Assembly: GCA_019633425.1 (NCBI GenBank)
Contig: WSUB01000177.1
Coordinates: forward strand, 18,088 to 82,087
Direction: 5' to 3'
Origin: Tulasnella sp. 424
Lineage: Eukaryota; Basidiomycota; Agaricomycetes; Cantharellales; Tulasnellaceae
DNA: 64,000 nucleotides
Made by a program: the position numbers and the translations under genes. Of this stretch, positions 11,124 through 24,653 are shown in pieces; position 1 is the first letter of the stretch, and each line of letters begins with the position of its first letter. The notes beneath the pieces are model-generated. The model had not been told where the DNA came from. It searched no databases and saw only the letters and a program-made list of their open reading frames with translations.

Positions 11124-12859
11124 TCTAGTGAGCAGGAGGACAATGAAGAGGAGGAGATCCATTCAGATTATTTGGGTGTCCCTAAAGGATCCTCTCCATG
11201 TTATAGCAGAAGATGAGTGATGTGTTGTGGAGTATATACTGAGATGTCTTATAAAGGGATTCAACTCCCCATTTTCTTGATGTAATCTTTTAAGTAAAAC
11301 CCTCTAAGCAGCATTCAACATGAGGTCTATGGATGAAACTTGAGTGGATCCTGGCAACTTGCAAAATATCTCTAGCTAATGTTGAGAGCTACCAATACAT
11401 TCTTGCAGGCAAAAGAGTGTATCACTGCTTGTAGTACAGTGTATGGACACAAGATGTACAGTGTATCCGGAACTGTACTACAGTGGCTGAGTCTATGTAG
11501 GATGATGTACCAAGCACTGCACTACAATTTATTAGCATGTAGGCTAGTCTATACTACATTGACCTAGTGTGGTGTACCAAATGCTAGAGTACAATGTATG
11601 AGCAGCAGGCCATGGTATCAGTCACTGAGCTGCATGGACCTGGTCCTTGACATATGTGGTTCACTCACAAAGTGTTAGGATAGGCTGAACCGGTTGTGAG
11701 AGCTGCTGGCCAACCTTCAATCACCTCTTGAAGCATGTCAAAGAGTACTTTTGAAACCTTTGCGCCTTGTACAAGAAGGAGAATTCATTCACCAAAGCCG
11801 TTCTAGAGACTCATACTGTGCTATAGGGCAGATCCAAAGAAGCACACCGGCTAGGAGCCATATTCTGTTCAAACTAATTCTGAGCCATACCTGCTCAGAT
11901 GATCCTTTCAGCATCTGTACTAGGACCCAAGCTACTAGAGAGATGATTGTACTACATTCAACAATGGGCAATTGAGATACTCATTGAAGGCCCATACTTC
12001 AAGTTTTAATATTTCTTCACCACACACCTGAACTCAGGCCCATCCTTGCATTGACACCATAAAGAGAACTCACTGGTAAGATCTCAGGGTCCCTCACTGA
12101 CCAAGATGAGACTACTCTTATTGTATGTTGTTTGAGGCAATCACAAGTGTCACATCAAAAAAGGTCTGGGGTTGGTAGCGTGATTTGCTATTTTGAGTTC
12201 GTTGATACTGTTTCAAGAATGGACCAACTGCTTTGCTTGGCATACCAACCCAATCTCTCCAAAGGGCCAATCCTTGCCTGCGAGCTTGACTGAGAGGGAT
12301 TAAGTCAGCAAAGCAACCTATGAAATGCTAAGCCTGTTAGCAATGTATTGTCTTTGAGCCAGAGGACTTTGCAAGCCCATTCCTGTCTACACCAGCTCCT
12401 TCCATGTGACAGGAGCATTGATACTTAGCTAGGGAATTAGGTACTGCATACTATATGTCTGGAAAGGGCAATAGTTAGGCTGGAGAGACTTTTTAAGTAA
12501 GGGAGGAACCACTGATAGGGATGCTAATAGTAGATTTAAACAAGGGTAATTTGAGACAGATTGATTCTACATTTCAAGGATCATAAGATTAGTTGAAGTA
12601 GTCTTGAGGCCTTAGTTGAGCATTTTGTTGGGAGGTCATTACTTAAGGGAGACAAGATGGTCATAAACGAAAGGTGAGGAAGGGGCAGGAAGTGGAGTGA
12701 ACCCTAAGTAAAGTAGGTTGCTCAAGGTCTCTGGTTCTACAACTAGCTAGCAGATCACTTTGGCAATGAGCAAATTCCAAGAAGTTATGTAGTATAGAGC
12801 AGATAATGTGCAATATGCATAGTTGATAATATAATAAAGCTTAATGGATGATTCAATAT
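11124..12859. other. AT-rich intergenic stretch
   Basis: The first 93 bases are an in-frame continuation of the preceding gene past its stop (SSEQEDNEEEEIHSDYLGVP...). After that I find no gene. Short palindromic TGTAGTACAGTGTATGG-like words occur at 11430-11610. The rest is unremarkable AT-rich sequence. Confidence 0.5.
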
Positions 12860-15800
12860 TTAGAATGTTTCTGATATGTGGTCAGACACAACAGCAGACA
12901 TCAAAGCTTCCCCTAAAGCCATGCCAAGAGGAATAGGCACAGCATTACCTATGTTAAAGTGTTAGTCTAGACTTATACCATCAGTCTAGAAATTGTAAAG
13001 CTTGCCAATTTGTTTGAAGAGCTACCATGATGTTAAATTAGTAGAGTGATTGCATTGCATCACTTAAACTCACCTCATTGACAGATCCATCAGAGTCAGC
13101 AGTGCAAAACAAAAACTGATCAGGGAAGCCTTGAGCTCTAGCATATTCACGAAGGCTGATGACACGTTTTTGATTGGGATGCAGGACCTGCCCATATCTT
13201 GATGCTGGATCCACTGTGCATGTGCTAGTTGGAAAGAAGCCACTACTAGTGATCCGCCTGTAGGTGTTGTCTTGAATAGAAGAGTCAGATAGATACAAGA
13301 AAGTTCTACAATATTCTTACTGCTCAGAGGCTTTTTTTTCCAAGCTTTATCCCAGTAATTCTGAGGTAGATCTATGAGGGACTCAATGAAAGAGTTGACT
13401 TATCATCTAGGAGATAACCCATACCTTTCCAAGATGCACCTTGCACCAAAGGCACATGAATCACCCTTCACCTTAATTAACCCCTGCCTTTTTGATAAAA
13501 TGTGTTGATTACTTGCCTTGCAGTGACAATATGGGAATATATTCTGGTGAAATGTTGTTGCAACTTCCCCATAGGATTGCGAAGAGAAGCCTGATATTGT
13601 GTTTGAGGAGAAGACCTGTATTTGATCAGCTGTCCCCAACCAGTTTCCCTATTGTAAACTGGAGAGAATCGCTCATCAGGACCTGATTTAGACCTAAACA
13701 AGAACTTGTCAGTACAGGCAAGGCTCTAGTAGGGCTCTTTATACCAATCAAAACTGGGAAGATCTCCAATTGCCATCTCAACTGTGATGGGAGCAAGTGG
13801 GGCAAATATACTTGATGGTGATGTGATAGTAGCACCATCTGGAGTATAGATTGGTCGAGGCTGCTTTGGAAAGCAATGAGTTGGAAGGGGAAAGGAGGGT
13901 AGGGAGCAACCCCTTCTTGCAGCCATGACAATCAAACGACCCCGAGACTGAGGTGTGCCATAAGCTCCAGCTTCAAGAATAGAGGGATGAACTTGATAGC
14001 TAGAGGAGGTATATTAGCTTAAGGAAGAGGATCATAATGAAAGGAAGTTATGCACTCCATAGCTGTTAAACAACGAAGCCAGAGTTTTAGCATTCCCATC
14101 TTGATGAGCTCTCCTTCTGAATTTGTAAGAGAATAGTCTGCCATCCCTCTGACATTCTCAAAGCTAAAGGTGTGGTTAGATATGTTTGGTGATTAAATGA
14201 GAAATACTTACATGACGTATGAGGGTCTGTACAGGTCCACAAATGACAGTGCTGTTAAACTCAAACTATGTCTGGGGTCATCATCCTTTTTGAAACTATT
14301 TGCATAGGAGAATGACTGGCAAGGAGGCCCCCCATAGATGATGTCAACCTCGTCCAAACCTGGTAGCGATGGATCATGTGTTCCATCCAATGAATGCTTA
14401 ATGACTTGTTCCAGTGCCATGTTGACATCCTGATGAATGACAACATGATCAGAGGCCATGTTTTCTCTAAAGATAAACCAAGGAATAAGTCTCAAGTCTT
14501 AAAGGAGCTTCAATCACAAACTTCAAGGTACTGATGGCATTTAGATTGCTTTCAATAGACCACTTTGTGGTAACAATCTTGCTTTGGTCTAGTCCTAGCT
14601 GAAAGCCTTTGGAAAACTCTTAGAGGACCTCAAGACCACAAAGAGGCTTGACTGACCTCCACATCCACTAAAAAGATCCAGACCTTTCAACGGGGCTGTC
14701 TTGATTAGTTCAGTCCTGACTGTTAGATCATGAAGGTGGTTTTGAAGGCACTGAGAGCAAGACTGAAGATGCAGAGGGTGGCCCTCAGTGTTGAATTCCT
14801 CTACCCAGAAGTGATTGGAATGCTTGAGCCAAGAATCCAACTCCACAGACTCTTGTGGGTCAAGAATAGTGTAGAACTTCCCAGAAAGACGTTCAGCAGA
14901 ACATTGAATCCGATCAGCAGTCATAACAAGCTTCCTCTGTATACAAGATTGTTCAAGCTCATGGAAATTGATTAGAAAGAATGCACTCACATCATCATAG
15001 AATGGGCTTGAGTCTAAAGCAGATCTTTGCAAAAGATTTGCAAGGACTCTGACTTTGCCTTTATTAATGGTTGCAGAGTAGATTTGAGCCATGATGAAAG
15101 GTCCAGGCATGTCTGGCTTGATATAGACAAAATCCTGGCTATGATATTCAAAGCCACTGAAGAGGATTGTGGGTTGTTCAGGATGAAGGAGGCGAGGGCT
15201 CTTCAGTAGTCTCTGCTCAGCTTGGAGTGAGCATGGATAGCAATGAGATGATTCTGATGAGAGACTGGTTGATCTGAATGGAGCAGCATCTAGGAAACAC
15301 CCCTTCTTGCGCCGGTAGAGAAACCTACTGCCAAGTCAGATGTCTGCAGGACCAATCTTGAAAGAAAACTTACCGGCAGAAAAACAAAGTTGGATCATGG
15401 ACTTTTGGTGGGGTCTTCCCATGGTGCAGGAATTCCACATCAGCATGTTGAACAATTGACTCAACTGAACAATCACTGCATTCATTAATGAGGAAAACCT
15501 CTTGAGGGTCAGCAGTTTCCTGCAGGAAACTTTTGCTGCTGTGCAGTAACCAATGTGCATGAAATGATACTCTTTTCTTGTGCTTGAAGAAGTAAACAAT
15601 TTCTGCAAACCTGAAGTCAATGTGAGTAAGACTTGAGTCAAACCTTGGTAATCTTAGCAAAGCATACCAGAATGCATTTCCAAGACAATTTGGAGACAGC
15701 GCACTTGCCACTGAGGCTTGTTGTTGACGTTCAACCTCTGAATCCTCACCTGGCATTACCAATACAACATCTCCACGCTACAGAGCATGCCTGTCAGCAG

Positions 15801-17534
15801 AATATCTCACCCTTGCAACATTAAAGCCCATACCTGATATTGGGTGCCATCAATCTCAATGTTTGTGAACGTTTCAGCACCATCTCGTCCCTCAACCATA
15901 TCACTCCTTGAGAGGTCCAACTGACATGGAGCCTCTTCATGTCTCTGAATCATCTCTTCTATAAGCTTTTGGGTTCCCTCATACTCCTCATATTCCTCCA
16001 GAGGTTGACCAAGACATTTCAGGGGTCGAAGGAAATGCCTGTTGGCAATTTGATGAATGAGTGGGGTGACTGAGTTCTGATGGGTGTACTTTTCAGAAGA
16101 GATTGGGGGACCTTGTCGATTAGAGATGGTTGGGTGCTTATGAGGTTGGATGTGACCCAGAAGCTGAGAGACCATTGGGGTTTCTAGGAAGCCTTGGTCA
16201 TCTGCATTCATGCATGCTGATCGAATCCCAACAATCTGAACAAAAAGAATTTTTTTAAGTAGTGAACTTCTTGATATGTGGATTCAACTTACATTGGACC
16301 AAAAATCCACCAGACCCAATCTAAACCCCAGATGTTGCCCAGCATTCCTCAAAATGACTGAGTAGATGCCATGTGGTTCCTGAATAGTAGAATTGAATTT
16401 CTCAGCCCCAGCCATAGGGCTATCCTTGACCAATAGTGAGAGGATCAGTTTGAAAGTGTGAGCCACAAGGAATGGCTTGTATGCATTTTGATAGACTTGA
16501 TGAGGTGCTTCCAAGATATACCAAGCTAGTTCAGTTTCAACCCAAATAGAAGCACTGAAAAGCATGGTGAGATTACTGCTGCAACTTTAAGGCTTTACTA
16601 CTTACTTGGTGTATGTATCCCCATAGCCTTGATACGCATCTACCACAGGCCCAAGATGAATTTGAGCAGTATCTTCACCTGCGTTTGTGTCCGATTCCAT
16701 TTCATCGTTTACATCCTCATCTAGCTTGGGGCAGACATCACCAAGTCCCCACAGTTGCTTTGTCCTGTCTAAGTGGAAGACGAAATTGTTCAGAATGCGA
16801 ACGGGTTTATCCGTTCCTTCATCATCATCCTGGGGGGTCTCCCCCTCCATGATGTCTTGCTCAGGTCCATACTGAGCCATAGAATTTTTGAAGTTGCGAA
16901 GTGGCGGGGGGTCTGCAAGATATGGTTAAATTAAAAACAATCCAGCTGGGAGTCAGATCAATTCTCTCTTACATATATATGCGCCAATTGCCTTCATTGC
17001 ATCTTGCAGTTCCATGTCACTTTCCATACATACAGCATTTGCCACTTCTTGCTCCTCATCCTCAGTATCAGTTTTACCTGCATCTCCCTGCTCCATGTCC
17101 AACTCTTCATCAATCTCCAAGGCAGCATAGCCAGCTTGGATTCCGGGGGATCGTTGGCCACTTCTTGAGGAGCCTGGGGTTGCAAGTTGTAGGCCTCCAA
17201 ATCGAGACAAGCCATCAAGGCTTTTCTTTGGAGTCAGAGGTGGTGGCATCTATCCCATAATATCAGAACCCAAGTCGTGTATTCCAGGAAAAGAAATAAA
17301 AATGCTTACATATTGTCTTGGCTGCCTTGGGGTCAAACCAACACTCTCATTTGAGCTGAGACTCGGGCTATCATCCTCATCAGAATCTGAGGACTGAAGT
17401 ATAAAGAGTCAGGTCAGGGTATATAGTTCATAAGGCTCAGCCACGCTTACCTCTTTGGTAACCCTAGTCCTCTTGACGGGTGTGATGGGAACTGGGGAAA
17501 GCCGAACTCGTTTCTGAGGAGTTATAGGAGCCAT
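12860..17534 (-). CDS. DNMT1: DNMT1-type DNA (cytosine-5) methyltransferase with RFTS and two BAH domains
   Basis: The enzyme transfers methyl from S-adenosylmethionine to C5 of cytosine in DNA. DNMT1-type proteins maintain methylation after replication. The start at 17534 (MAPITPQKRVRLSP) opens a chain of phase-consistent exons: 17534-17451, 17393-17310, 17249-16973, 16912-16606, 16575-16293, 16235-15834, 15777-15668, 15610-15374, 15327-14991, 14936-14657 and further short exons. An acidic N terminus leads into an RFTS-like domain (SASIWVETELAWYILEAPHQ, 16557-16500). Two BAH domains follow (about residues 425-545 and 590-710, including DFVYIKPD). Catalytic motifs are intact: DLFSGCGG (I, near 14665), GGPPCQS with the catalytic Cys (IV, near 14320), FENVRG (VI, near 14150), QSRGR (VIII, near 13960) and QIGNAVP (X, near 12940). 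The last part needs a 16-nt micro-exon and a GC-AG intron. The total is roughly 1,150-1,200 aa. The gene is AT-rich compared with its right-hand neighbours. Confidence 0.92.
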
Positions 17535-17897
17535 TTGGGATCCTAAAATCCATGTAAAGGCAAGTATATATCATTAAGCTCAGGTTGGCGTGTCCCGACT
17601 TACTGTGGGGGGTTCGAATTGGCGTTTAGAACCGGACGAGAAACTTTCAAGGAGGAAAGGAAAATGTGCCTTTATTTGGTGCTCAAGATTGAGAAACGAG
17701 GTGTATGATCGCGGGTTTTGTTATTCGATTACTTTCGCGAAAGACTTGATTGATGTAGGTTTAGAATTTCCTTAAGGGCTTGAACGCTTGGGACGCTGAT
17801 TTGTGGTCGAGAAACACCCGTCCCGCGTTTGTTTCCATTTGTTCTCCCCCTCAATCACTTTTTCTCCGCCCCCGACAACCCCTACTTCGCAATCGCA
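17535..17897. promoter_or_regulatory. Divergent promoter region between the methyltransferase and RRP1
   Basis: Only 363 bp separate the divergent starts at 17534 (-) and 17898 (+). The left half is AT-richer and the right half becomes pyrimidine-rich (CCCCCTCAATC..., near 17850) just before the RRP1 start. A shared bidirectional promoter is an inference from the spacing. The AT-to-GC composition switch falls within this interval. Confidence 0.5.
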
Positions 17898-19277
17898 ATG
17901 CCCTCGAAAGGAACGCCGAGCGCAGAGGAGCTCGAGGGCGAGTCTACGATGCTTCCGATGGGGAAGTATTTCGCATCTTCGGGTGAGTTGCGCTACTTCT
18001 AGAGCATCGTGAACGACCCGTCTGACCGAGAAACCAAGACAGACAAGGCCGTCCGCGACAAGGCCGTCGAAGGTCTTAAGCAGTTCTTAGTAGCTCGCGG
18101 AGACGACCTACTTGATGATAAGGAGCTAACGAAGCTGTGGAAAGGGCTCTTCTTCTGTACGTCGTTTGGATATTTCGACTTTGACTGAGCGACTCTCCGC
18201 TCACCCGTCGCGATTGCGCCCTTCGCCAGGCTTCTGGCACTCAGATAAACCACTCGTGCAACAGGCCCTAGCAACGGACTTGGCTGAGCTTCTGTTGAAG
18301 ATACCCTCGGCTCCGGCATCGTTGCACTTCTTGAAGGGGTTCTGGGACATGATCTTGCGGGAGTGGACGAAAATCGACGTCCATAGGTATGTCGACCGTC
18401 CATCGACCGCTTCTCCGTCGCCGCCATCCTCTGTACCCTCCGTCGAGCTTGCTTAACGTTTTCTCTGTCTTTCAGGATCGACAAGTTCTACATGCTCATC
18501 CGCCGTTTCGTCAACGCCGCTTTCAGACTGCAGCTTCGCGAAAACTGGGACGACGACTGCTGCGAAGCATACGAATACATCCTAACGAGACCTAATGGAC
18601 CGCTTGAGTGAGCTCGATTCGATTCGGCGATGCGTTGTCGTCGATACTAACGGTTTTCGTGCGACGTAGCCCCGACGACCCGAAGCACATTACGAGTTTG
18701 GCCTACCACCTCGCGGATGTCTACCTCGAAGAACTCGAAAAGGCTCTAGATTCCTCTGAAGTACGTTGAAGTTAGTTCTCTTTCGACTGCCGAGATGCTG
18801 ACAGTCTTGTCGCCGATGTTCTTACCTTAGTCAACCTGCCCGGTCCCCATCCTCGACGTCATCCATCCATTCCTCGCTTTCGCCGCACGAACGCCTGTCA
18901 AAGCATCTGTTCCTCGTCTTCAAGATGCCATCTTCCAACCTCTAACTTCAGCGTTAGCACAAGCTGCGTCGGAGGAACCGCCAACCAAGCGAGCTCGCCT
19001 TGCCACCGGAACACCATCTCCGGCATTCTCCACTACAATCGCTCGCTCGACCCTCGACCACTCTCGTCACTACAAATCAAAAGCCTCGACGTCCACCACA
19101 GCGTTGGATTCCGCGCCGTCCGAGCCCCAGGAGATTCGAAAAGCGATTCTCAAGGCAATTCTCGACATCGGTGGTCAACCTGAAACGAGGGAGCACAACC
19201 GCAAAAAATTATTCGCGTTCTGGAAAGCAGCAACCGCAGAAGGCCAGAGTGATCAGACGGAATGGGATGCGAGCTAG
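17898..19277 (+). CDS. RRP1: Ribosomal RNA-processing protein Rrp1/Nop52
   Basis: Nucleolar Rrp1 acts in late 27S pre-rRNA processing toward 5.8S/25S rRNA in 60S assembly. Exons 17898-17982, 18031-18156, 18230-18386, 18476-18607, 18670-18760 and 18831-19277 join in phase into 345 residues. Family signatures in order are GKYFASS joined to ETKTDKAVRDKAVEGLKQFL, KLWKGLFF joined to CFWHSDKPLVQQAL, LAELLLKI, FLKGFWDMILREWTKIDVHR and IDKFYMLIRRFVNAAFRLQL. The repeat-like helices are typical of the Nop52 domain. A Ser/Thr-rich linker and a short conserved tail (RKKLFAFWKA) follow. The first intron ends at a CTGACCGAG acceptor; the nearer TTCTAG would break the frame. The length is close to that of yeast Rrp1. 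Confidence 0.88.
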
Positions 19278-19780
19278 TGTGGCCGAAAGTCGCCGTCGCC
19301 CGATCTCTCGGTCATCGCCATGCTTTTTTGCCGTGAAAATGTTTGTTATTTGGTCTTTGCAGTAATGAACACGTTGCATCTCTACTCCAGAGAGTTTGTT
19401 TTGTTTTTGACAGTGGTGTGGGGTAAAACTGTGGACAGTGCCGTCCGAATACCCGATGTCCGAAAACGTTCGGTGACCGTCGGGTGTTGTGAATGTCTCT
19501 CTCTCACTTGTTTTATCTGGACACAGTATGGGACCCTCGGCGGATCTCGCAAGCCGTGCTTTATCCTCGCAGTTGCGTGTGGTGCGACAGATTAGAGTCT
19601 GGGAGAAAAAGCGATGGGAGGGGGGAGATGTTGTCATCAGGAGCTTAGCCCCTGAAATCATGAGATTCGCGATCTGACTTGGTATAAATACGCAAATTCC
19701 ACTCTCAACCAATCTCCTCTTCCCCCAGCTCCCCCTCCTCATCCAACCTCTCACTTTCATTCTCTACTCGCTCTTCTACC
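19278..19780. promoter_or_regulatory. Enolase promoter region with TATA box
   Basis: A clear TATA element (TATAAATA, 19683-19690) lies about 90 bp before the enolase ATG. It is followed by a long CT-rich tract (about 19700-19778), as in highly expressed basidiomycete glycolytic promoters. Nothing else coding is visible between the RRP1 stop and this promoter. Confidence 0.65.
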
Positions 19781-21577
<1,797 letters not shown>

Positions 21578-21705
21578 TTGCTTTCCCGTCTGTCATCTGT
21601 CGTTGGAATGTTGTTTTGCATCACTAGATTCTTCAATATTAACTCCCATTGAATCCCGTCGTCGGTAAATACAATGCGTGCAAAGCCTGGGCCATTTCGG
21701 CGAGG

Positions 21706-23550
21706 TTAGAATACGCCTACGGGCCGAGGCGTCCATTCAGCCGAAGTTAACAACCTCCAGCCCCGTGCAATCTCCTTCGGAGCCGCCGGCTCAGCTTGGG
21801 GTACTCGGTCGACTTCCATCTCTTCGGTAGTCGGGTTTGCTTGGCCTTCTTCATCTACGTCTTCGCCTCCACCGCCCACACTACTTTGGATTTTCTTCAA
21901 GCGGTCGGTCATCTCACTTACAATGGCGTCTGCAGAGGTCATCTGTTACGAACAGTTAGGATAGTTAGTCGATGGACATACACTCAGAAGGAATCCGGCA
22001 GACCTCAACATCACCATTTCTCTCTCTAACATTAGCGGCTGCGGCCTCATACGTTTGGTCGCACGCGGATAAGAGCATCTTGGATTTCTTCTTCAGGGCT
22101 GGGTCACTTGCAACGAGAGTGGTGATGAGGATCTTGAGTCTAAGTGAGAGAAATTGGACACGGTCGTCAGATCAGTTGTTACTGTCCACCATTCCACAAA
22201 TTCTCTCTCACATTGCTCGGTCATCAGCGGTAGCCGCCTTGGGCACAGCTGTCAATAAGCTCCTCATAACAGCTTCTACAGAGCATTCGTCGACCGTCGA
22301 CCCCCACTCATTTGTCGTCCATAAAATCCAGCCAGCGATGGACCACTTGTAGCTGACGCTCGAGCTCCCGCTCTCCGGTGGTAAAGAAAAGATGGAAGTG
22401 AGGTTCGACATGAGACGTGATGGGAGACTCGGGTGCGTCGTCGTTACTTTCGTTAAAAAGTTCGACCACGTCGCTGCGTTGGGAGGTAGAGAGACTTTGG
22501 ATGCCGGTTGGGGACGTTTCCTGCAGAGCTGAATTTGGTACCAAACTCGGTTAAAAAGTAAAAGAAATACGGCACGCACTTTTTAGAAACAGGAACCAGC
22601 CCTCCCCTCCCTAACAACGCCTCGCAAAGCCGATCCAGAGCCCAGCCTTCCTTCCACTCGTCCTCTTCATCATCGACGGCGGACAGGTTCATCGCGCCCC
22701 AAGAAGCGATTTTCGCCTCTCCGATCCACCTCTCCAGATCCCGAAAGACTTTATCAAAGTCCGTCGTCCGTTTTTTCTGCAAGGTGACATCTTTGCTTGT
22801 GGCTTTGACGAGGGATTTGTACCGTTGCAAGATCGGTTCCGCTGGGGATAGTTGGATGGAGGAGGAGGATGGGAGGGAGGGTGAGATTGTGGGTATGAAG
22901 TAATTGTGCAAGAGCCATGTGAGAGCCTGGCCGGTTGAATGGGACAGTTAGTAAAGGGAGAAGAAAACCAGACAGTCGATGATCGGTGTTACCTCTCGAG
23001 CAGCTTCCCGCAAGACGAGGAGGGAAGGCAAGTCTTCATGCGTAGCTTGGTGCCTAAGCTCAACGAACCAAGCAGGAAGCCCGATTTGAGCGGCTATAGC
23101 AGCGATCGGTCTCGCGTAGACTCCTTGTTGGAGTGGGTCCACGAGCGAGTTGACCAAGCGGACGATGGCTAGTGCGTATGATTGACGAAGGGCGAGGCTG
23201 GACTTTTGACCGAAGGCGGTGGATATGGTGTTAGGCAAAGATGAAGACGAAGAGGGTTCGGAATTGGAGGCGAGTTCTTCGTCTTCCAGTATGACGGTGA
23301 GTAAGCTGAGAGTGATCTCGAGTGCGTGGGGGATGGCGGTGTTGAATTTCCAGGCGGCCAACTAGCAAGCGACCGGTTTTCATCGGTATTACAAGTAAGT
23401 ATCTTAGGGAGATACTAGTGGAGAGGCATAACCTACCCGGTTGGCAGCCTTTCGTTTCGACTCTAGGGTCGAGTCGTCAGAGTAAATGAGGCGGCAAACC
23501 TCGTCGAGTTCTCCAACATCGGCCCATGGTGTGCGTCTCGGCAGCTTCAT
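21706..23550 (-). CDS. LAS1: Las1, pre-rRNA ITS2 endoribonuclease (HEPN family)
   Basis: Las1, with the Grc3 kinase, cleaves ITS2 at site C2 during 60S maturation. The start at 23550 gives MKLPRRTPWADVGELDEVCR. After an intron (about 23440-23370) it continues LAAWKFNTAIPHALEITLSL. The HEPN core reads YARPIAAIAAQIGLPAWFVE followed by LRHQATHEDLPS. The R-H-x-x-T-H catalytic motif is intact at about 23056-23039. The next exon continues EALTWLLHNYF (visible after a splice near 22990-22920). The middle holds an acidic, low-conservation linker with at least three more introns. The C terminus GWRLLTSAEWTPRPVGVF, ending at 21706, is the typical Las1 C-terminal block. The gene is tail-to-tail with enolase, with about 130 bp between stops. 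The central exon borders are approximate. Confidence 0.88.
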
Positions 23551-23710
23551 AATGCGGCCGCTACCTTCGATTTCGTGTGGCGACGGCTAACCAGGTCGAG
23601 GCACAAAAGTGCGCCGCAAGTGGAAAGAAGAAAAAGTGTCTCTGCGGCGCAGGAAAGACGCTGGTACAAACAACCCTCAACATCGCCAGAAATTGGTTTG
23701 TTCCACAGAA

Positions 23711-24068
23711 ATGCAACCCACCCTGCAAAGATTCGCTACTCCATCCGGCCAGCCTCCTAAGAAAGGCCTTTGGCAGACATATGAAGGTAAGTCTGCCTTT
23801 CTTGGTTCGACGCCATCATTGGTAGAAGTGCCATCTGGTTCTCGCCTTCCCTCGCTTCGCTTTCCCGTTTGGTTCCCAAACGAACTGCCCTCACTGGGTA
23901 CTAATATATCCCCCTTTCTTTATGCTAGGTCTACCCAAGAAGACGAGGCTTTACTTCGGGATTGGTCTCGGTGTAATAGGAGTCTTGGGGCTCGCAGTGT
24001 CTGATCGGTTGGAAAGCAGTTTACCAGCTCCTAGTGGGACGCAGCCAGGAACAGAGCGGCATAGCTGA
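23711..24068 (+). CDS. Small single-pass membrane protein (71 aa), unknown function
   Basis: Exons 23711-23786 and 23929-24068 join in phase (donor GTAAGT, acceptor TTTATGCTAG). The product begins MQPTLQRFATPSGQPPKKGL, then WQTYEGLPKKTRLYFG. A hydrophobic stretch of about 17 residues (IGLGVIGVLGLAVS) follows, then a short polar tail ending ERHS. Basic residues before a single short membrane segment and the very small size resemble small mitochondrial inner-membrane proteins of fungi. That localisation is an inference. The start lies about 160 bp from the divergent LAS1 start, so the two may share a promoter. It is too short and too interrupted to be found by plain ORF calling. Confidence 0.6.
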
Positions 24069-24653
24069 GGAAAAAAGGAGGTGGCCCAAGTGTGGAATCT
24101 TCTCGGAAAAGGATGGGGCTTGCGTCCCGGGAATGAATCAATGCGTCGGTTCGGATGTCGGATGTTCGGTTCGGGTTAATGGAGAGAGGCTGCGTGCATA
24201 ATTGCGGGTGTAGTGCTGCGTCATCCGAGAGAGAGGAGATTGGATGGAGGCCATGCTGCGAAGATTGGTCTTTGTGATTTCCCGGACTCTGGCTCAATAA
24301 CATCTCTTCGTGGCTATTCTATGATGACTGCTGTTCGCTTCGAGAGGGTGAAAGGAGAGAGGTACCGACTACGAGTCGGGATTTAGGTTTAGACCGCGAA
24401 GACCGCCTTGCCCCACACTTCACCCCTAAGACGATGATGGTACACTTGTACATTTCAAAACAACGATCGAGAGAGATTCCTAATGCACACGAGAGAGGGA
24501 GAAAAAGAGGAAACGAGCACAGCAAGGAGCGGTGGGGAGTTTGGGGGTTGGTGATGGATGGTGGTACAATGAGGAAGGCTAAATAGAGGAGAGAACGAAG
24601 TGTGGTTGAAGATGCAACGAAAGAAGGAGGGAGTGGTTTGAGGCTCGCGGACT
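24069..24653. other. Intergenic between two small genes
   Basis: This is convergent intergenic and 3'-UTR space. ORFs on the minus strand here (24031-24303 and 24319-24657) are low-complexity Ser/Pro frames without supporting splice structure. I see nothing else. Confidence 0.5.

Noticed and set aside
23577..24004. Overlapping Lys/Cys-rich ORFs on the plus strand upstream of the small membrane protein
   Set aside because: They run through the small gene's intron and out of its frame; the spliced 71-aa reading is more coherent.
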